A stretch of 64,000 nt of DNA from the NCBI GenBank assembly GCA_038521345.1, contig JBCBKU010000005.1, positions 1-64,000 of the forward strand, written 5' to 3'. Numbering within the stretch: the first letter of the stretch is position 1; each line of letters begins with the position of its first letter. The stretch comes from JBCBKU01 sp038521345. GTDB taxonomy: Bacteria > Pseudomonadota > Alphaproteobacteria > Rhodobacterales > Rhodobacteraceae. Below, one piece after another: positions 1 to 8,248 of the stretch. Made by a program: the position numbers and the translations under genes. The notes under the pieces were generated by a model. The model did no database searches. It was not told the DNA's origin and saw nothing but the letters and a program-made list of their open reading frames with translations.

Positions 1-171
1 GGCATGGGCAGGGCCTCCCGTCCCCGGCTCGCACCGGAGCGGCGCGTTGGCCAAACCTAGACGTGAGCATGGCGCTGCGTCCAGCCATGATGCTTGCACC
101 CGTGGCGCCGGAACGGCACTCTGCCTTGAAAATGGTGTACGTACCTAAACAGGTTCTTGGGAGGACAGTAG

Positions 172-1470
172 ATGGGCTATTTCGACGGCATCGCGCCGGT
201 TACATACGGCGGACCTGAGACGGAAGACGAGTTCGCCTTTCGCCACTACGATCCGACTGAAGAAGTTATGGGCAAGACGCTCTCTGAGCATCTGCGCTTT
301 GCGGTTGCGTACTGGCACAGCTTTGCATGGCCGGGCGGGGACCCCTTTGGCGGGCAGACCTTCGACCGGCCATGGTTCGGAGATTCGATGGCCGACGCTA
401 AGGCGAAGGCAGATGCGGCCTTCGAACTCTTTGCCATCCTTGGACAGCCCTATTTCTGTTTTCACGACCTTGATGTCCGCCCGGAAGGAGAAACCTTCGC
501 GGAGAGCGTGTCGCGCCTCGACGAGATCGCCGATTACTTCGGCGAGAAAATGGAAACGGTCGGCACACAGCTGCTATGGGGAACTGCGAACTTGTTTACC
601 CATCGCCGCTTTATGGCGGGCGCAGCGACAAACCCTGACCCGGATGTTTTTGCGTGGTCGGCGGCGACGGTGAAGGCGTGCATGGACGTGACCCACCGTC
701 TCGGAGGTCAGAACTATGTCTTATGGGGCGGACGCGAAGGGTATGAAACGCTTCTGAACACTGACCTACAGCGCGAAGCGGACCATGCGGGACGGTTCCT
801 GCAGATGGTCGTCGACTATAAACACAAGATTGGGTTCAAGGGTTTGATTCTGATCGAACCAAAGCCGCAAGAGCCTTCGAAGCACCAATACGATTTCGAT
901 GTGGCGACGGTGTACGGGTTTCTGAAGCGTTTCGGGCTCGAGGACGATGTCAAGGTCAACATCGAGCAGGGCCACGCGATCTTGGCGGGGCATTCGTTCG
1001 AACACGAGATCGCTCTTGCGGCCTCGCTGGGCATCCTTGGCTCGATCGACATGAACCGGAACGACTATCAGTCGGGCTGGGACACGGACCAGTTCCCGAA
1101 CAGCGTGCCGGAGGTGATGCTCGCCTATTACGAGATCCTGAAGGCTGGTGGTTTCTCCACAGGCGGCACCAACTTCGATGCCAAGCTGCGTCGGCAATCG
1201 CTGGACCCAGAAGACCTTGTTCTTGCCCATGTCGGGGCAATGGATGTCTGTGCGGCGGGTCTGAAAGCGGCGGCTCGGTTGCTTGAGGATGGAACGATGG
1301 AACGCCTGCGCGCCGAACGCTATGCAGGATGGGACACACCCGAGGCCAAAGCCATGTTGGGAAGCGATCTCGGGGCGATTTCCGAACGCGTGCTCGCAGG
1401 CGGTATCAATCCGGAACCGCGGTCCGGACGACAAGAACGGCTGGAAAATCTCGTGAACCGATTCTCCTAG
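172..1470 (+). CDS. xylA: Xylose isomerase
   Basis: Converts D-xylose to D-xylulose, the first step of the isomerase route of xylose use; a cytoplasmic metal-dependent TIM-barrel enzyme. The 432-residue product is full length for the long (class II) family. The FHDLD segment near residues 97-101 carries the catalytic His/Asp, and the WGGREGYE segment and the later metal-binding Glu/Asp blocks are all recognisable. The ATG is preceded by GGGAGG seven bases upstream. The 171 bases before the gene hold no gene I can support; an 8-bp palindrome GTACGTAC at 137-144 is the only symmetry noted. No xylB kinase or xylose transporter follows, so any xyl operon partner must lie to the left of the window. 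Confidence 0.97.
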   Translation: MGYFDGIAPVTYGGPETEDEFAFRHYDPTEEVMGKTLSEHLRFAVAYWHSFAWPGGDPFGGQTFDRPWFGDSMADAKAKADAAFELFAILGQPYFCFHDLDVRPEGETFAESVSRLDEIADYFGEKMETVGTQLLWGTANLFTHRRFMAGAATNPDPDVFAWSAATVKACMDVTHRLGGQNYVLWGGREGYETLLNTDLQREADHAGRFLQMVVDYKHKIGFKGLILIEPKPQEPSKHQYDFDVATVYGFLKRFGLEDDVKVNIEQGHAILAGHSFEHEIALAASLGILGSIDMNRNDYQSGWDTDQFPNSVPEVMLAYYEILKAGGFSTGGTNFDAKLRRQSLDPEDLVLAHVGAMDVCAAGLKAAARLLEDGTMERLRAERYAGWDTPEAKAMLGSDLGAISERVLAGGINPEPRSGRQERLENLVNRFS

Positions 1471-1620
1471 TTCCCTGAACAGGAAACGATCTGGTCTTAC
1501 ACTCCCTAATTGTCGTCATTTGGGGCCGCAATTACGTCGACTTTTTGTCAGCTGTCCCAATTTCTGTCACAACATTCCGACGGCTTGGGTGGGTGCCGCT
1601 TCTTCTTGTGGGAGATCTCG

Positions 1621-1803
1621 ATGTCGGAATCGCTTCCGATTATTGCCATTCTGCTTTTGACGTTCGTCGTCCTACGCGTGTTCCAGAAGCAATTGCGCGC
1701 CCGGTTTGCAGATGCGCGGGAGCGCCGTTTGCGTGAGCACCTGAACTGGACGACCCCGCTAAATCGTCGGCGCCGGCGCCCGTCCTCTTCATCCTGGTTC
1801 TGA
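1621..1803 (+). CDS. Small single-span membrane protein, hypothetical
   Basis: I do not recognise this 60-residue product. It opens with one hydrophobic stretch (about residues 4-19), followed by a very basic tail with two Arg-rich runs. That fits a small inner-membrane protein with a cytoplasmic positive tail. The ATG at 1621 has a GGGAG-type ribosome site five to six bases upstream; the frame stays open back to 1510, but that extension lacks a ribosome site. It lies alone between xylA and a convergent Fe-S gene. The low-complexity Arg/Ser end is unusual, so a chance open frame remains possible. Confidence 0.4.
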   Translation: MSESLPIIAILLLTFVVLRVFQKQLRARFADARERRLREHLNWTTPLNRRRRRPSSSSWF

Positions 1804-1891
1804 TCCGCCGGCTCCGCTGATAAAAGCAAACTTTGAGCCAGAAGCGAGCTGCTGCCGGCACAACCATCGCCGGCGAGCGGTTAGGCGCGGG

Positions 1892-2524
1892 TCAGCTCTC
1901 GTCAGACCAGCCCTTGTTGGCATGACTGCCATCGCAGAAGGGCTTCATACCCGAGAGGCCGCACCGGCAAAGCACGTATTTTCGCGGTGTCGTTCCAGCG
2001 GCTTCGTTGAGAACCGGCGGATCGATGTCCGTCACCCAGTACGGTCCATTTCGTTCGATCATGACGTCGGGACGGTCCTCGTCAACAATCTGAATCGGCG
2101 CGTCGCCCGGTGCAGCGATCTGAAGCGCGCCTGATGGGCAATTCCGGACCACGGCCTCGATTTCTGCATAGGTGCCCTGATCAGGATCACACCAAGGCTT
2201 CCTATCCGGGTCGAAAACCCCAGGCGTGTCCCTTACGCAAAATGCGGCATGCGCACAGACCCGCGGATTGTACGCAATTACCGTCTCCGTGCCCGTATAG
2301 GTAATGACACGGTCAGTGCCAGAGGGGTCCCCGCCACGGCTCTGAAAACCAACCTCTGTATGGCTACCGTCGCAAAAGGGCTTGGTCTTGGACGCTCCGC
2401 AACGGCAGAGTGCCATGATTTCCTTGACCTCAACCGGCGCGCCATCGGGACCGGTCATTGTCCGCACATGTTTCACGACCAGAGGGCCGTTCTCGCGTTC
2501 TTCAATCGACGGGGAGTCCTGCAT
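1892..2524 (-). CDS. CDGSH-ferredoxin-like-CDGSH iron-sulfur protein
   Basis: A 210-residue soluble protein with three metal-site modules. Two CDGSH motifs are complete: C40, C42, C51, H55 near the N-terminus and C186, C188, C197, H201 at the C-terminus. Each should bind a labile [2Fe-2S] cluster by three Cys and one His. Between them (about residues 84-136) lies a divergent ferredoxin-type segment with C90, C96, C112 and C129. CDGSH proteins act in electron transfer or in iron/redox sensing; the substrate here is unknown. I chose the ATG at 2524 because AAAGGA lies just upstream; the open frame extends 19 codons further without support. Convergent with the small membrane protein gene, divergent from the next gene. 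Confidence 0.85.
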   Translation of the reverse strand: MQDSPSIEERENGPLVVKHVRTMTGPDGAPVEVKEIMALCRCGASKTKPFCDGSHTEVGFQSRGGDPSGTDRVITYTGTETVIAYNPRVCAHAAFCVRDTPGVFDPDRKPWCDPDQGTYAEIEAVVRNCPSGALQIAAPGDAPIQIVDEDRPDVMIERNGPYWVTDIDPPVLNEAAGTTPRKYVLCRCGLSGMKPFCDGSHANKGWSDES

Positions 2525-2662
2525 AACGATCCTTTCAGATGGCTGTTGTGCCAGCGTCGCAGTCCAAAGCCTCGGCGCCAACCCTTGTTATGCGAAATTG
2601 ATTGGAAACCCCGCCCGTGTCACATTGTTCGAAATCGTCAATCATCCTGTGGGAGAGGCCAC

Positions 2663-2962
2663 ATGCGTATGCTTTTCATGGTTGGACTTTGTGCTGTTCT
2701 GCCTGCATTCGGGCATGCGGGTGCAATTGAACGGGCCTGCCTGGGATCGGACCGTGCGGCCGGAAACCGAGCTTTGTGCGACTGCATTCAGGATGCAGCG
2801 AACCTGACGCTCTCGGGCACGGATCAGCAATTGGCGGCCAGCTTCTTCAAAGACCCCCATCGCGCGCAGGAGATCCGTCAGTCGTCGCGCCGTACCCACG
2901 AGGTGTTCTGGGAAAGGTACGTGGAGTTCGGCGCCATGGCAGAGACGTTCTGCAGACGCTGA
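2663..2962 (+). CDS. Small secreted Cys-containing protein conserved in Rhodobacteraceae
   Basis: A 99-residue product with a signal peptide (about residues 1-20, ending near HAGA) and a mature domain with four Cys residues (in the ACLGS, LCDCI and TFCRR segments), which suggests a disulfide-bonded periplasmic fold. I recall similar small proteins in roseobacters sometimes labelled arginine transporter; nothing in this sequence supports transport, so I would not use that name. The ATG at 2663 follows GGGAGAGG at a normal spacing. The frame is open much further upstream, but only this start gives a signal peptide and a ribosome site. Located 24 bases before cobB on the same strand, so the two could be co-transcribed. 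Confidence 0.7.
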   Translation: MRMLFMVGLCAVLPAFGHAGAIERACLGSDRAAGNRALCDCIQDAANLTLSGTDQQLAASFFKDPHRAQEIRQSSRRTHEVFWERYVEFGAMAETFCRR

Positions 2963-2986
2963 TACCAATAGCCTTGAGAAGGACAA

Positions 2987-3679
2987 ATGATGCGCATCGT
3001 TGTCCTTACCGGTGCCGGAATATCGGCCGAAAGTGGACTTGGTACCTTTCGCGATGTTGGTGGGCTTTGGTCGCAGTATGACCTGAACGAAGTCGCCACG
3101 CCGGAGGGTTTTGCCCGCAACCCGGACCTCGTTCATTCATTCTACAATGCAAGGAGGGCCAATTGCATCGCGGCGTCCCCAAACGCGGCGCATGTGGCCC
3201 TCGCCCGACTCGCGGCTGATACACGGATAGATCTGACACTTGTCACACAGAACGTGGATGACCTGCACGAACGCGCAGGTTCACCGGATGTGATCCATAT
3301 GCACGGAGAAGTACGGCGCGCTCTGTGTGCAGCTTGTGGCGCACGGTGGGATGCTCCTCCCGAGATGGCCACACGAGACCCCTGCCCTGCTTGCGCCCGG
3401 ACTGCCACCCGACCCGATGTCGTCTGGTTTGGAGAAACTCCCTATCAGATGGATCGGATTGCGGATGCAATCCACCAAGCGGATGCATTCACTGCAATCG
3501 GCACTTCGGGCAAGGTCTATCCCGCGGCTGGGTTCGTCCAAGAAGCAAGATACGCTGGCGCCCAGACCGTGGAAATCAACCTGGAACGGTGCGGGGCGGG
3601 TTTTGACAACGCCTACACCGGTCCCGCCACCGAAATGGTTCCGGCTTGGGTCGACGATGTGACGAGCCGGTCGCGCTAG
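2987..3679 (+). CDS. cobB: NAD-dependent protein deacylase, sirtuin (Sir2/CobB)
   Basis: Removes acyl groups from lysines using NAD+, making nicotinamide and O-acyl-ADP-ribose; cytoplasmic regulator of metabolic enzymes. The 230-residue product has the NAD-binding GAGISAESG at residues 9-17, TQNVDDLHERAG at 87-98, catalytic H106 in HMHGE, and a four-Cys zinc site (C114, C117, C133, C136). Tyr53 and Arg56 (SFYNARRA) match the YxxR pair of class III sirtuins, so desuccinylase as well as deacetylase activity is likely. Two ATG codons are adjacent at 2987 and 2990; AGAAGGA precedes them. Its stop overlaps the stop of the convergent copper chaperone gene by four bases. Confidence 0.95.
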   Translation: MMRIVVLTGAGISAESGLGTFRDVGGLWSQYDLNEVATPEGFARNPDLVHSFYNARRANCIAASPNAAHVALARLAADTRIDLTLVTQNVDDLHERAGSPDVIHMHGEVRRALCAACGARWDAPPEMATRDPCPACARTATRPDVVWFGETPYQMDRIADAIHQADAFTAIGTSGKVYPAAGFVQEARYAGAQTVEINLERCGAGFDNAYTGPATEMVPAWVDDVTSRSR

Positions 3680-4164
3680 TTGGTTGCGCCGGTGTCGAGG
3701 CGATCCATGTCGATCAGAATCTCGGCTTCGACCTGGGCACCCGATTCAAACTCGAACGTAACTGCGACGGTACTGTCATGTTCAAAGGGTTCGGTCAGCC
3801 CCATGAACATGATGTGATCCCCACCTCGCGCGAGTGTGGCAACGCCGCCTGCCGGAACAACGATGCCGTCCTCGACCGCGACCATGCGCATAACACCGTT
3901 CGCGTCCTCGATATGAGTATGGATCTCAACGCGGGCCGCAGCGCCGCTTTGGACGCTGATCAAGCGGTCATCCAAATCGCCAGTGTTCACGATCAGCATA
4001 AAGGCCGCACCGCTTTTCGCTGTGGGCGATGAAGCACGAGCATAGGCGTCCTCGATGGAAATCGCGCCACCCTGCGGCTCGGCGGAAACGAGGAACGGAG
4101 CCGCTGACAAAGCGACGAGAAGGGCGAGGGGCGCGTATGGCAGGACGCGTCGAATAGCAGACAT
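3676..4164 (-). CDS. Periplasmic copper chaperone, PCuAC family
   Basis: Binds Cu(I) in the periplasm and helps deliver it to the CuA site of cytochrome oxidase. The 162-residue product has an N-terminal hydrophobic signal/anchor (about residues 8-28) and the PCuAC metal ligands: H82/H84 and M92/M94 (IHTHIEDANGVMRM), then H117 and M119 (GGDHIMFM). The start at 4164 was chosen because it gives a normal signal sequence; longer frames add a hydrophilic leader. It lies downstream of rpmB on the same strand, but a terminator separates the two, so it is probably transcribed on its own. No sco or cytochrome oxidase gene is nearby. Confidence 0.88.
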   Translation of the reverse strand: MSAIRRVLPYAPLALLVALSAAPFLVSAEPQGGAISIEDAYARASSPTAKSGAAFMLIVNTGDLDDRLISVQSGAAARVEIHTHIEDANGVMRMVAVEDGIVVPAGGVATLARGGDHIMFMGLTEPFEHDSTVAVTFEFESGAQVEAEILIDMDRLDTGATN

Positions 4165-4212
4165 GGACCTGAAATAGGCCGCGCATGCTGCAGCTGCAAC
4201 ATGCCGGCAACC

Positions 4213-4242
4213 AAAAAACCCCGCAAGCCTGCGCCGCGGGGT
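4213..4242 (-). terminator. Intrinsic terminator after rpmB
   Basis: On the minus strand a 7-bp GC-rich stem (ACCCCGC / GCGGGGT) closes an 11-base loop and is followed by a run of six T residues. It starts 26 bases after the rpmB stop codon, as expected for a single-gene ribosomal protein transcript. Confidence 0.88.
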
Positions 4243-4267
4243 CGATGGTGACAACAATGTCGCGCGA

Positions 4268-4555
4268 TCAGGCGGCCGACTGCGCCTTTGCGATTTCTTT
4301 CTTCACCTTCAGAGCGCGCGGAGACAGATCCGCGTCTTTCGCGTTGAGCAGAAACGAATCGAGCCCACCCTTGTGGTCGACCGTGCGTAGGGCCGAAGAC
4401 GACACCTTGAAACGGACCGTCCGGCCTAGGGCCTGCGACATGAGCGAGGTTTCCGTCAGGTTCGGAAGGAACCGGCGCTTGGTCTTGTTGTTGGCGTGGC
4501 TGACATTGTTGCCAACCATCGGGCCCTTCCCGGTCAGTTCGCAGCGGCGCGACAT
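4268..4555 (-). CDS. rpmB: 50S ribosomal protein L28
   Basis: Structural protein of the large ribosomal subunit. The 95-residue product begins MSRRCELTGKGP and continues with the NNVSHANNKTKRRF segment typical of L28; the length fits alphaproteobacterial L28. The start at 4555 is set by homology; the frame is open further upstream but that leader is unrelated. It has its own promoter (4644-4672) and terminator (4213-4242). Its neighbours are not ribosomal genes, which is normal for rpmB in this group. Confidence 0.98.
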   Translation of the reverse strand: MSRRCELTGKGPMVGNNVSHANNKTKRRFLPNLTETSLMSQALGRTVRFKVSSSALRTVDHKGGLDSFLLNAKDADLSPRALKVKKEIAKAQSAA

Positions 4556-4643
4556 AGGTTCGTCCTTCAGAATAGGCGGCCGGTCCGCCCTGTCTAATGC
4601 AAAGGGGCAGCGCCAAAGGCCCTGCCCGCCAATTCGTCCGGGG

Positions 4644-4672
4644 TGTTTAGGCATCCGCTTGGGTCTCGTCAA
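4644..4672 (-). promoter_or_regulatory. Sigma-70 type promoter for rpmB
   Basis: On the minus strand TTGACG (4672-4667) and TAAACA (4649-4644) are separated by exactly 17 bases. The predicted transcript start lies about 80 bases before the rpmB start codon. Both boxes are close to the consensus, which fits strong constitutive expression. Confidence 0.72.
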
Positions 4673-4715
4673 GCCGGGAATTGGCATTGCCCGCAAGCCC
4701 GCCTAGGGTCTGACC

Positions 4716-5411
4716 ATGGGCAGGGTAGGCCAGTTTCGCGAAACTGAATTGTACGGACCCTTGAAAGCGTATCTTGAAGGCCAAGGGTACGAAGTTAAGG
4801 GTGAGATCGGCGCGGCGGATCTGGTGGCGGTTCGGGGCGACGAACCCCCAGTAATCGTCGAATTGAAGACCGGCTTCTCTCTGGCGCTGTTCCATCAAGG
4901 GATAGCTCGCCAGGCCATGACTGATGCAGTGTATCTGGCCGTGCCGAAGCCGGGAGGGACGGGCGCGCGGCGCAATTTGCGCGAGAACATCGGTTTGGCC
5001 CGCAGACTCGGTCTCGGGGTTATCACTGTGCGGCTGCCCGAGGGAACGGTTGAGGTACACGCGGATCCTGGACCCTATAGCCCCCGTAAATCGAAAGCCC
5101 GGACGTTGCGCCTGTTGCGCGAATTCGAACGACGTGTCGGGGATCCTTCCGAAGGCGGCACGAGCCGCCGGGTAGCGATCGTTACGGCCTATCGCCAAGA
5201 CGCATTGCGATGCGTGGCGCATCTTGCGTCAGGTGAAGCGAAGGGGGCGGCGGTCGCGGCGGCCACTGGGGTGGCCCGCGCCACGCGATTGATGGCCGAT
5301 GATCACTACGGCTGGTTTGAACGGGTCCGCCCGGGCTGGTATCGGCTCACCCCAAAAGGCGACGCAGCGCGCACGGATTATGCCTATGAGATTGCGGCAC
5401 TGACCGAATAG
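4716..5411 (+). CDS. DUF2161 family protein with PD-(D/E)XK nuclease-like fold
   Basis: The 231-residue product matches the DUF2161 family (sometimes named phosphodiesterase). Its N-terminal half resembles a PD-(D/E)XK nuclease core: a predicted helix, then D35 (GAADLVAV) and E49-x-K51 (VIVELKTG), followed by a helix with an Arg. The C-terminal part (about 150-231) looks like a winged-helix region, including a GWYRLTPKG wing-like strand. The substrate is not known. ATG at 4716 sits 43 bases beyond the upstream end of the rpmB promoter, so the two are divergent. Its stop lies seven bases from the stop of the convergent kinase gene. Confidence 0.8.
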   Translation: MGRVGQFRETELYGPLKAYLEGQGYEVKGEIGAADLVAVRGDEPPVIVELKTGFSLALFHQGIARQAMTDAVYLAVPKPGGTGARRNLRENIGLARRLGLGVITVRLPEGTVEVHADPGPYSPRKSKARTLRLLREFERRVGDPSEGGTSRRVAIVTAYRQDALRCVAHLASGEAKGAAVAAATGVARATRLMADDHYGWFERVRPGWYRLTPKGDAARTDYAYEIAALTE

Positions 5412-5418
5412 AACGACG

Positions 5419-5937
5419 TCAGTCACACTCGGCAAGTATCGCATCGACCACGGTGTCGAGTGCGGCGGTAGCGTCGATGAGAGTGGCGTTGGTCGGTATA
5501 CCGTCTTTGGTGCGGAATTCCCGAACGACGAGGTCGCGCTCAAGAGGGTGTGACCCCCACTCGTCCTTGCGCCCCGCCAAACGCCGGACCAGCGTCGCCT
5601 CATCAAGGTCAAGGACGAAAACCTTGTCGAAGACACCGATGAACCGCCGGAAATTCCGGGATCCCCCGCAGAAGAAGGTCATGGGATGGCTTTGGTCGGC
5701 GGCCAGTACCCGCACCTTATCCTCATCCCAAATCTGGTGCTCGTGAATCCATAGGACGCGATCCGCGTCGCTTGAAAAGCGAGGCGGATCAATAGGCTGA
5801 CCCGTAGCCGGGTCACCTTTGAAGGCGAGATCCCGATCACCGTTCAATGCATGATAGCCGCGGCCCCTAAGGGTATGGCAAACGGCGGTCTTGCCCGCGC
5901 AAGATACGCCCTCAACAAGAAAGTTCCTGACACCCAT
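5419..5937 (-). CDS. P-loop NTPase, small nucleoside/nucleotide-kinase-like protein
   Basis: A 172-residue cytoplasmic protein with a Walker A loop GVSCAGKTAV at residues 9-18 and the layout of small AAA_18-type kinases. A short lid-like segment (LVRRLAGRKDEWG) follows a predicted strand (KVFVLDLD). Such proteins phosphorylate nucleosides, shikimate-like small molecules or nucleotides; the substrate cannot be read from the sequence. The start gives MGVRNFLVEG, with the P-loop at the usual distance. It stands alone, convergent with DUF2161 and divergent from the polysaccharide locus. Confidence 0.65.
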   Translation of the reverse strand: MGVRNFLVEGVSCAGKTAVCHTLRGRGYHALNGDRDLAFKGDPATGQPIDPPRFSSDADRVLWIHEHQIWDEDKVRVLAADQSHPMTFFCGGSRNFRRFIGVFDKVFVLDLDEATLVRRLAGRKDEWGSHPLERDLVVREFRTKDGIPTNATLIDATAALDTVVDAILAECD

Positions 5938-6190
5938 CTCTTCCCAAAACGCCCTTGATCATGCCACGCACGATCTTGCCAAAGTGCAGCACGCAACCAA
6001 TGCCACATACCAAACCGAGCATGGCTTTCGAATACAGAAAACGCGGAAAACTTGGGCGACCAAATGAATTCGCGGCCCAAGAATACTGCTGCGGCTCTCC
6101 AACCGGATTAAGCGGTATGCAACCGTGAATTGGGCGGCGTAATTCTTGACACAAAGGAGCCGGCTAGCCCATCGTTTATAGAGCGAAGGG

Positions 6191-7078
6191 GTGTTTCGAC
6201 TCGGCGGGTTTGAACCGAGTTCGGTTGTTTCAAGAGTATCCGGTGTGGCACAGCGTCTACCAATACATGTGATAAACATGGAGTCTCGGCCAGAGCGGCG
6301 CGAGCTCATGGAGCGTGCGCAACGTCGGCTTGGCATCGAGTTGATCTTCATCTCAGCCGTGGACGGACGGGATCCGGACGCACCTGTGGTTTTGGGGAAT
6401 CCGACAGGGAGGCTAACAGGTCGGCCGCGATCTCGCGTTGATTACGCGGTTGTTGCTTCACACAGACGGTGTTGGGAACGCATGCTGACCGACGGTGACG
6501 ACGCGGCCATCGTACTCGAAGATGACGTTCTGCTCGCCGACGACTTTGCCCGGTTCACCGAGCCGGACTGGATACCGGAGGGTGTCGACATCGTCAAGCT
6601 TGAGACGATTATGGGCTATGTCGAGGTCCACGGTCGCACGTGGAACGCAAAGGTCAGCCGGCATCTCGGCCGACTTGAAAGTCTGCATCTCGGCGCGGCC
6701 GGATACCTGATCACGCGCGGCGCTGCTATCCGCCTTCTTGAAGCGACAACCGTGCCGTTCGACCCGATCGACCATATCCTTTTTACCAAAACGGTATGGG
6801 ACGAAGTTGGGCTGACCGTCGTTCAGGCCGACCCGGCCCCGGTCGTTCAGGGCATGTATCACAGCGATTACTCCGCACATGGTTGGGCCTCAAGTTCTAT
6901 ACAGGCCGACCGGGACAATCGCGGAATCACAATGAAAATTGAGCGTCACCGACAGGTTGGCGGGCGGGGCGGCCTAAGCGCACGCAAACTGCTGCGCCCC
7001 AAAACGGCGATGCATATGACCCGTTGGGTCAGGTCCGCGCTCAATGGCGGGGCGTATAAGCGCATTCAATTCGGTTAG
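6191..7078 (+). CDS. Glycosyltransferase family 25 (LPS/surface glycan)
   Basis: A 295-residue cytoplasmic transferase of the GT25 family, which adds sugars, often galactose, to lipooligosaccharide or related glycans. Family marks are the LPIHVINMESRPERR opening (about residues 23-37), the SAVDGR segment at 55-60, the SHRRCW block at 90-95 and the acidic LEDDVLL at 109-115 that binds the metal and nucleotide sugar. I kept GTG 6191 as start, but AAGGG touches it, so the GTG at 6245, nearer the family start, is possible. It opens the polysaccharide locus and lies 30 bases before the next transferase gene. Confidence 0.85.
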   Translation: MFRLGGFEPSSVVSRVSGVAQRLPIHVINMESRPERRELMERAQRRLGIELIFISAVDGRDPDAPVVLGNPTGRLTGRPRSRVDYAVVASHRRCWERMLTDGDDAAIVLEDDVLLADDFARFTEPDWIPEGVDIVKLETIMGYVEVHGRTWNAKVSRHLGRLESLHLGAAGYLITRGAAIRLLEATTVPFDPIDHILFTKTVWDEVGLTVVQADPAPVVQGMYHSDYSAHGWASSSIQADRDNRGITMKIERHRQVGGRGGLSARKLLRPKTAMHMTRWVRSALNGGAYKRIQFG

Positions 7079-7108
7079 ACGTTGAAATTGCCAGTTCAGG
7101 GGGTTGGA

Positions 7109-8185
7109 ATGGACACAACAATCATCATCACACCGCGCGAGCGGTATTCTCAATACGCAGGCTCACTTCGGAGCCTCTTCAAGACCATTCCGCGCGACGT
7201 CCGTGTGATTGTGTTCGACGCAAACGCGCCCGAAGTCGTCCGCGCAGAAATGCGCGAGATCGAGAAAGAACGTCCCTACGAGAGAATTGAGACCGACGAG
7301 ATCCTGCTTGCACCTCAGGTTCGCAACCTCGGGTTGGCGATGGTTGAGACCAAGTACACTTGCTACTGCGACAACGATCTCGAATACACCGAAGGCTGGC
7401 TCGAGGCACTGGAAGCCAACGCAGAGCGGACTGGTGCTGGAGCGGTGGCACCGCTAACGCTGCTTGGGCCGAGCCCCCGGCCCAAAATCCACCATGCTGG
7501 GTCCGAGATCAAAGTGATGCGCGATGCGCAGGGCCGTCCAATCCTGCATTCGCATCACCGTCTCGACAAGGTGTATCTGGACTTGGCCGAGAAAGACGGA
7601 CGGCTTGATGCCAATCCCGAGGAGTGCGACGAGTTTGAGTACCACTGCGCGTTCATTCGCACGGATGTCCTACGTGAAATGGGCGGGCACGACGAACGGC
7701 AGACCAAGCATGATCACTTGGACGATTCCCTTCGAGTAAAGATGCTGGGCCATAAAATTACGTTCGAGCGCAACGCAGTGATCCTTTATCGGGTCATCGC
7801 GCCATTCGCCGAGTACGACTGGGACTTCTTCTTTTACCGCTGGTCGCGGGAATTCACGAAAGTGTCTGAGCAATTGGTTGGCGATTGCTGGGGCGTGCGG
7901 AAGAACTATCCCGAGGCAGAGGGGCGCTTCCTATGGAACCACTACCGCCGGGCAGCGGGTACGGTGCTTCCAACCTGGACCCAGCGGCTGCGTCCCAAGC
8001 GGATCCGCAACATCCTAAACGCAATCTCGTTGAAGCTTCTGATTGAACCCAAGATCAAAGCGGTGACGGTCGACTCCATGAAGTTCCGCGCGGCTCCGAT
8101 GCCGCCCAAAAACGCTCTGGAACTTGCCGGGATCCCGGGCGCGGAGATCTTGCGTGAAGGCGAAGTTCCGCTCGCTGCCGAGTAA
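7109..8185 (+). CDS. Glycosyltransferase family 2
   Basis: A 358-residue GT-A fold transferase: an N-terminal Rossmann-like half with a CDNDLEYTEGW nucleotide-sugar/metal site near residues 87-97, then an acceptor-side half and a C-terminal tail of about 100 residues. The ATG at 7109 is chosen because AGGGGG lies upstream; a TTG in frame at 7082 is less likely. The donor and acceptor sugars cannot be told from sequence. It forms a two-gene unit with the GT25 gene, closed by a terminator at 8202-8240. Confidence 0.85.
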   Translation: MDTTIIITPRERYSQYAGSLRSLFKTIPRDVRVIVFDANAPEVVRAEMREIEKERPYERIETDEILLAPQVRNLGLAMVETKYTCYCDNDLEYTEGWLEALEANAERTGAGAVAPLTLLGPSPRPKIHHAGSEIKVMRDAQGRPILHSHHRLDKVYLDLAEKDGRLDANPEECDEFEYHCAFIRTDVLREMGGHDERQTKHDHLDDSLRVKMLGHKITFERNAVILYRVIAPFAEYDWDFFFYRWSREFTKVSEQLVGDCWGVRKNYPEAEGRFLWNHYRRAAGTVLPTWTQRLRPKRIRNILNAISLKLLIEPKIKAVTVDSMKFRAAPMPPKNALELAGIPGAEILREGEVPLAAE

Positions 8186-8201
8186 GGTCTTGGTGTTAGG
8201 G

Positions 8202-8240
8202 AAAGCCGCCTACGCATCTAACGCGGGGCGGCTTTTCTGT
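8202..8240 (+). terminator. Intrinsic terminator between converging glycan genes
   Basis: Eight-base arms AAGCCGCC / GGCGGCTT enclose a 16-base loop and are followed by TTCTGTTTT on the plus strand. It lies between the plus-strand transferase unit and the minus-strand ligase-like gene and can end both transcripts. Confidence 0.8.
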
Positions 8241-8248
8241 TTTGCTGA

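Noticed and set aside
1..171. C-terminal end of an xylB-like gene to the left of xylA
   Set aside because: A frame is open from position 1 to the TAG at 58-60, but its residues do not resemble a kinase C-terminus.
1510..1620. N-terminal extension of the small membrane protein
   Set aside because: No ribosome site before it, and the internal ATG at 1621 has one.
6146..6182. TTGACA and TATAGA boxes upstream of the GT25 gene
   Set aside because: They are 25 bases apart, too far for a sigma-70 promoter.
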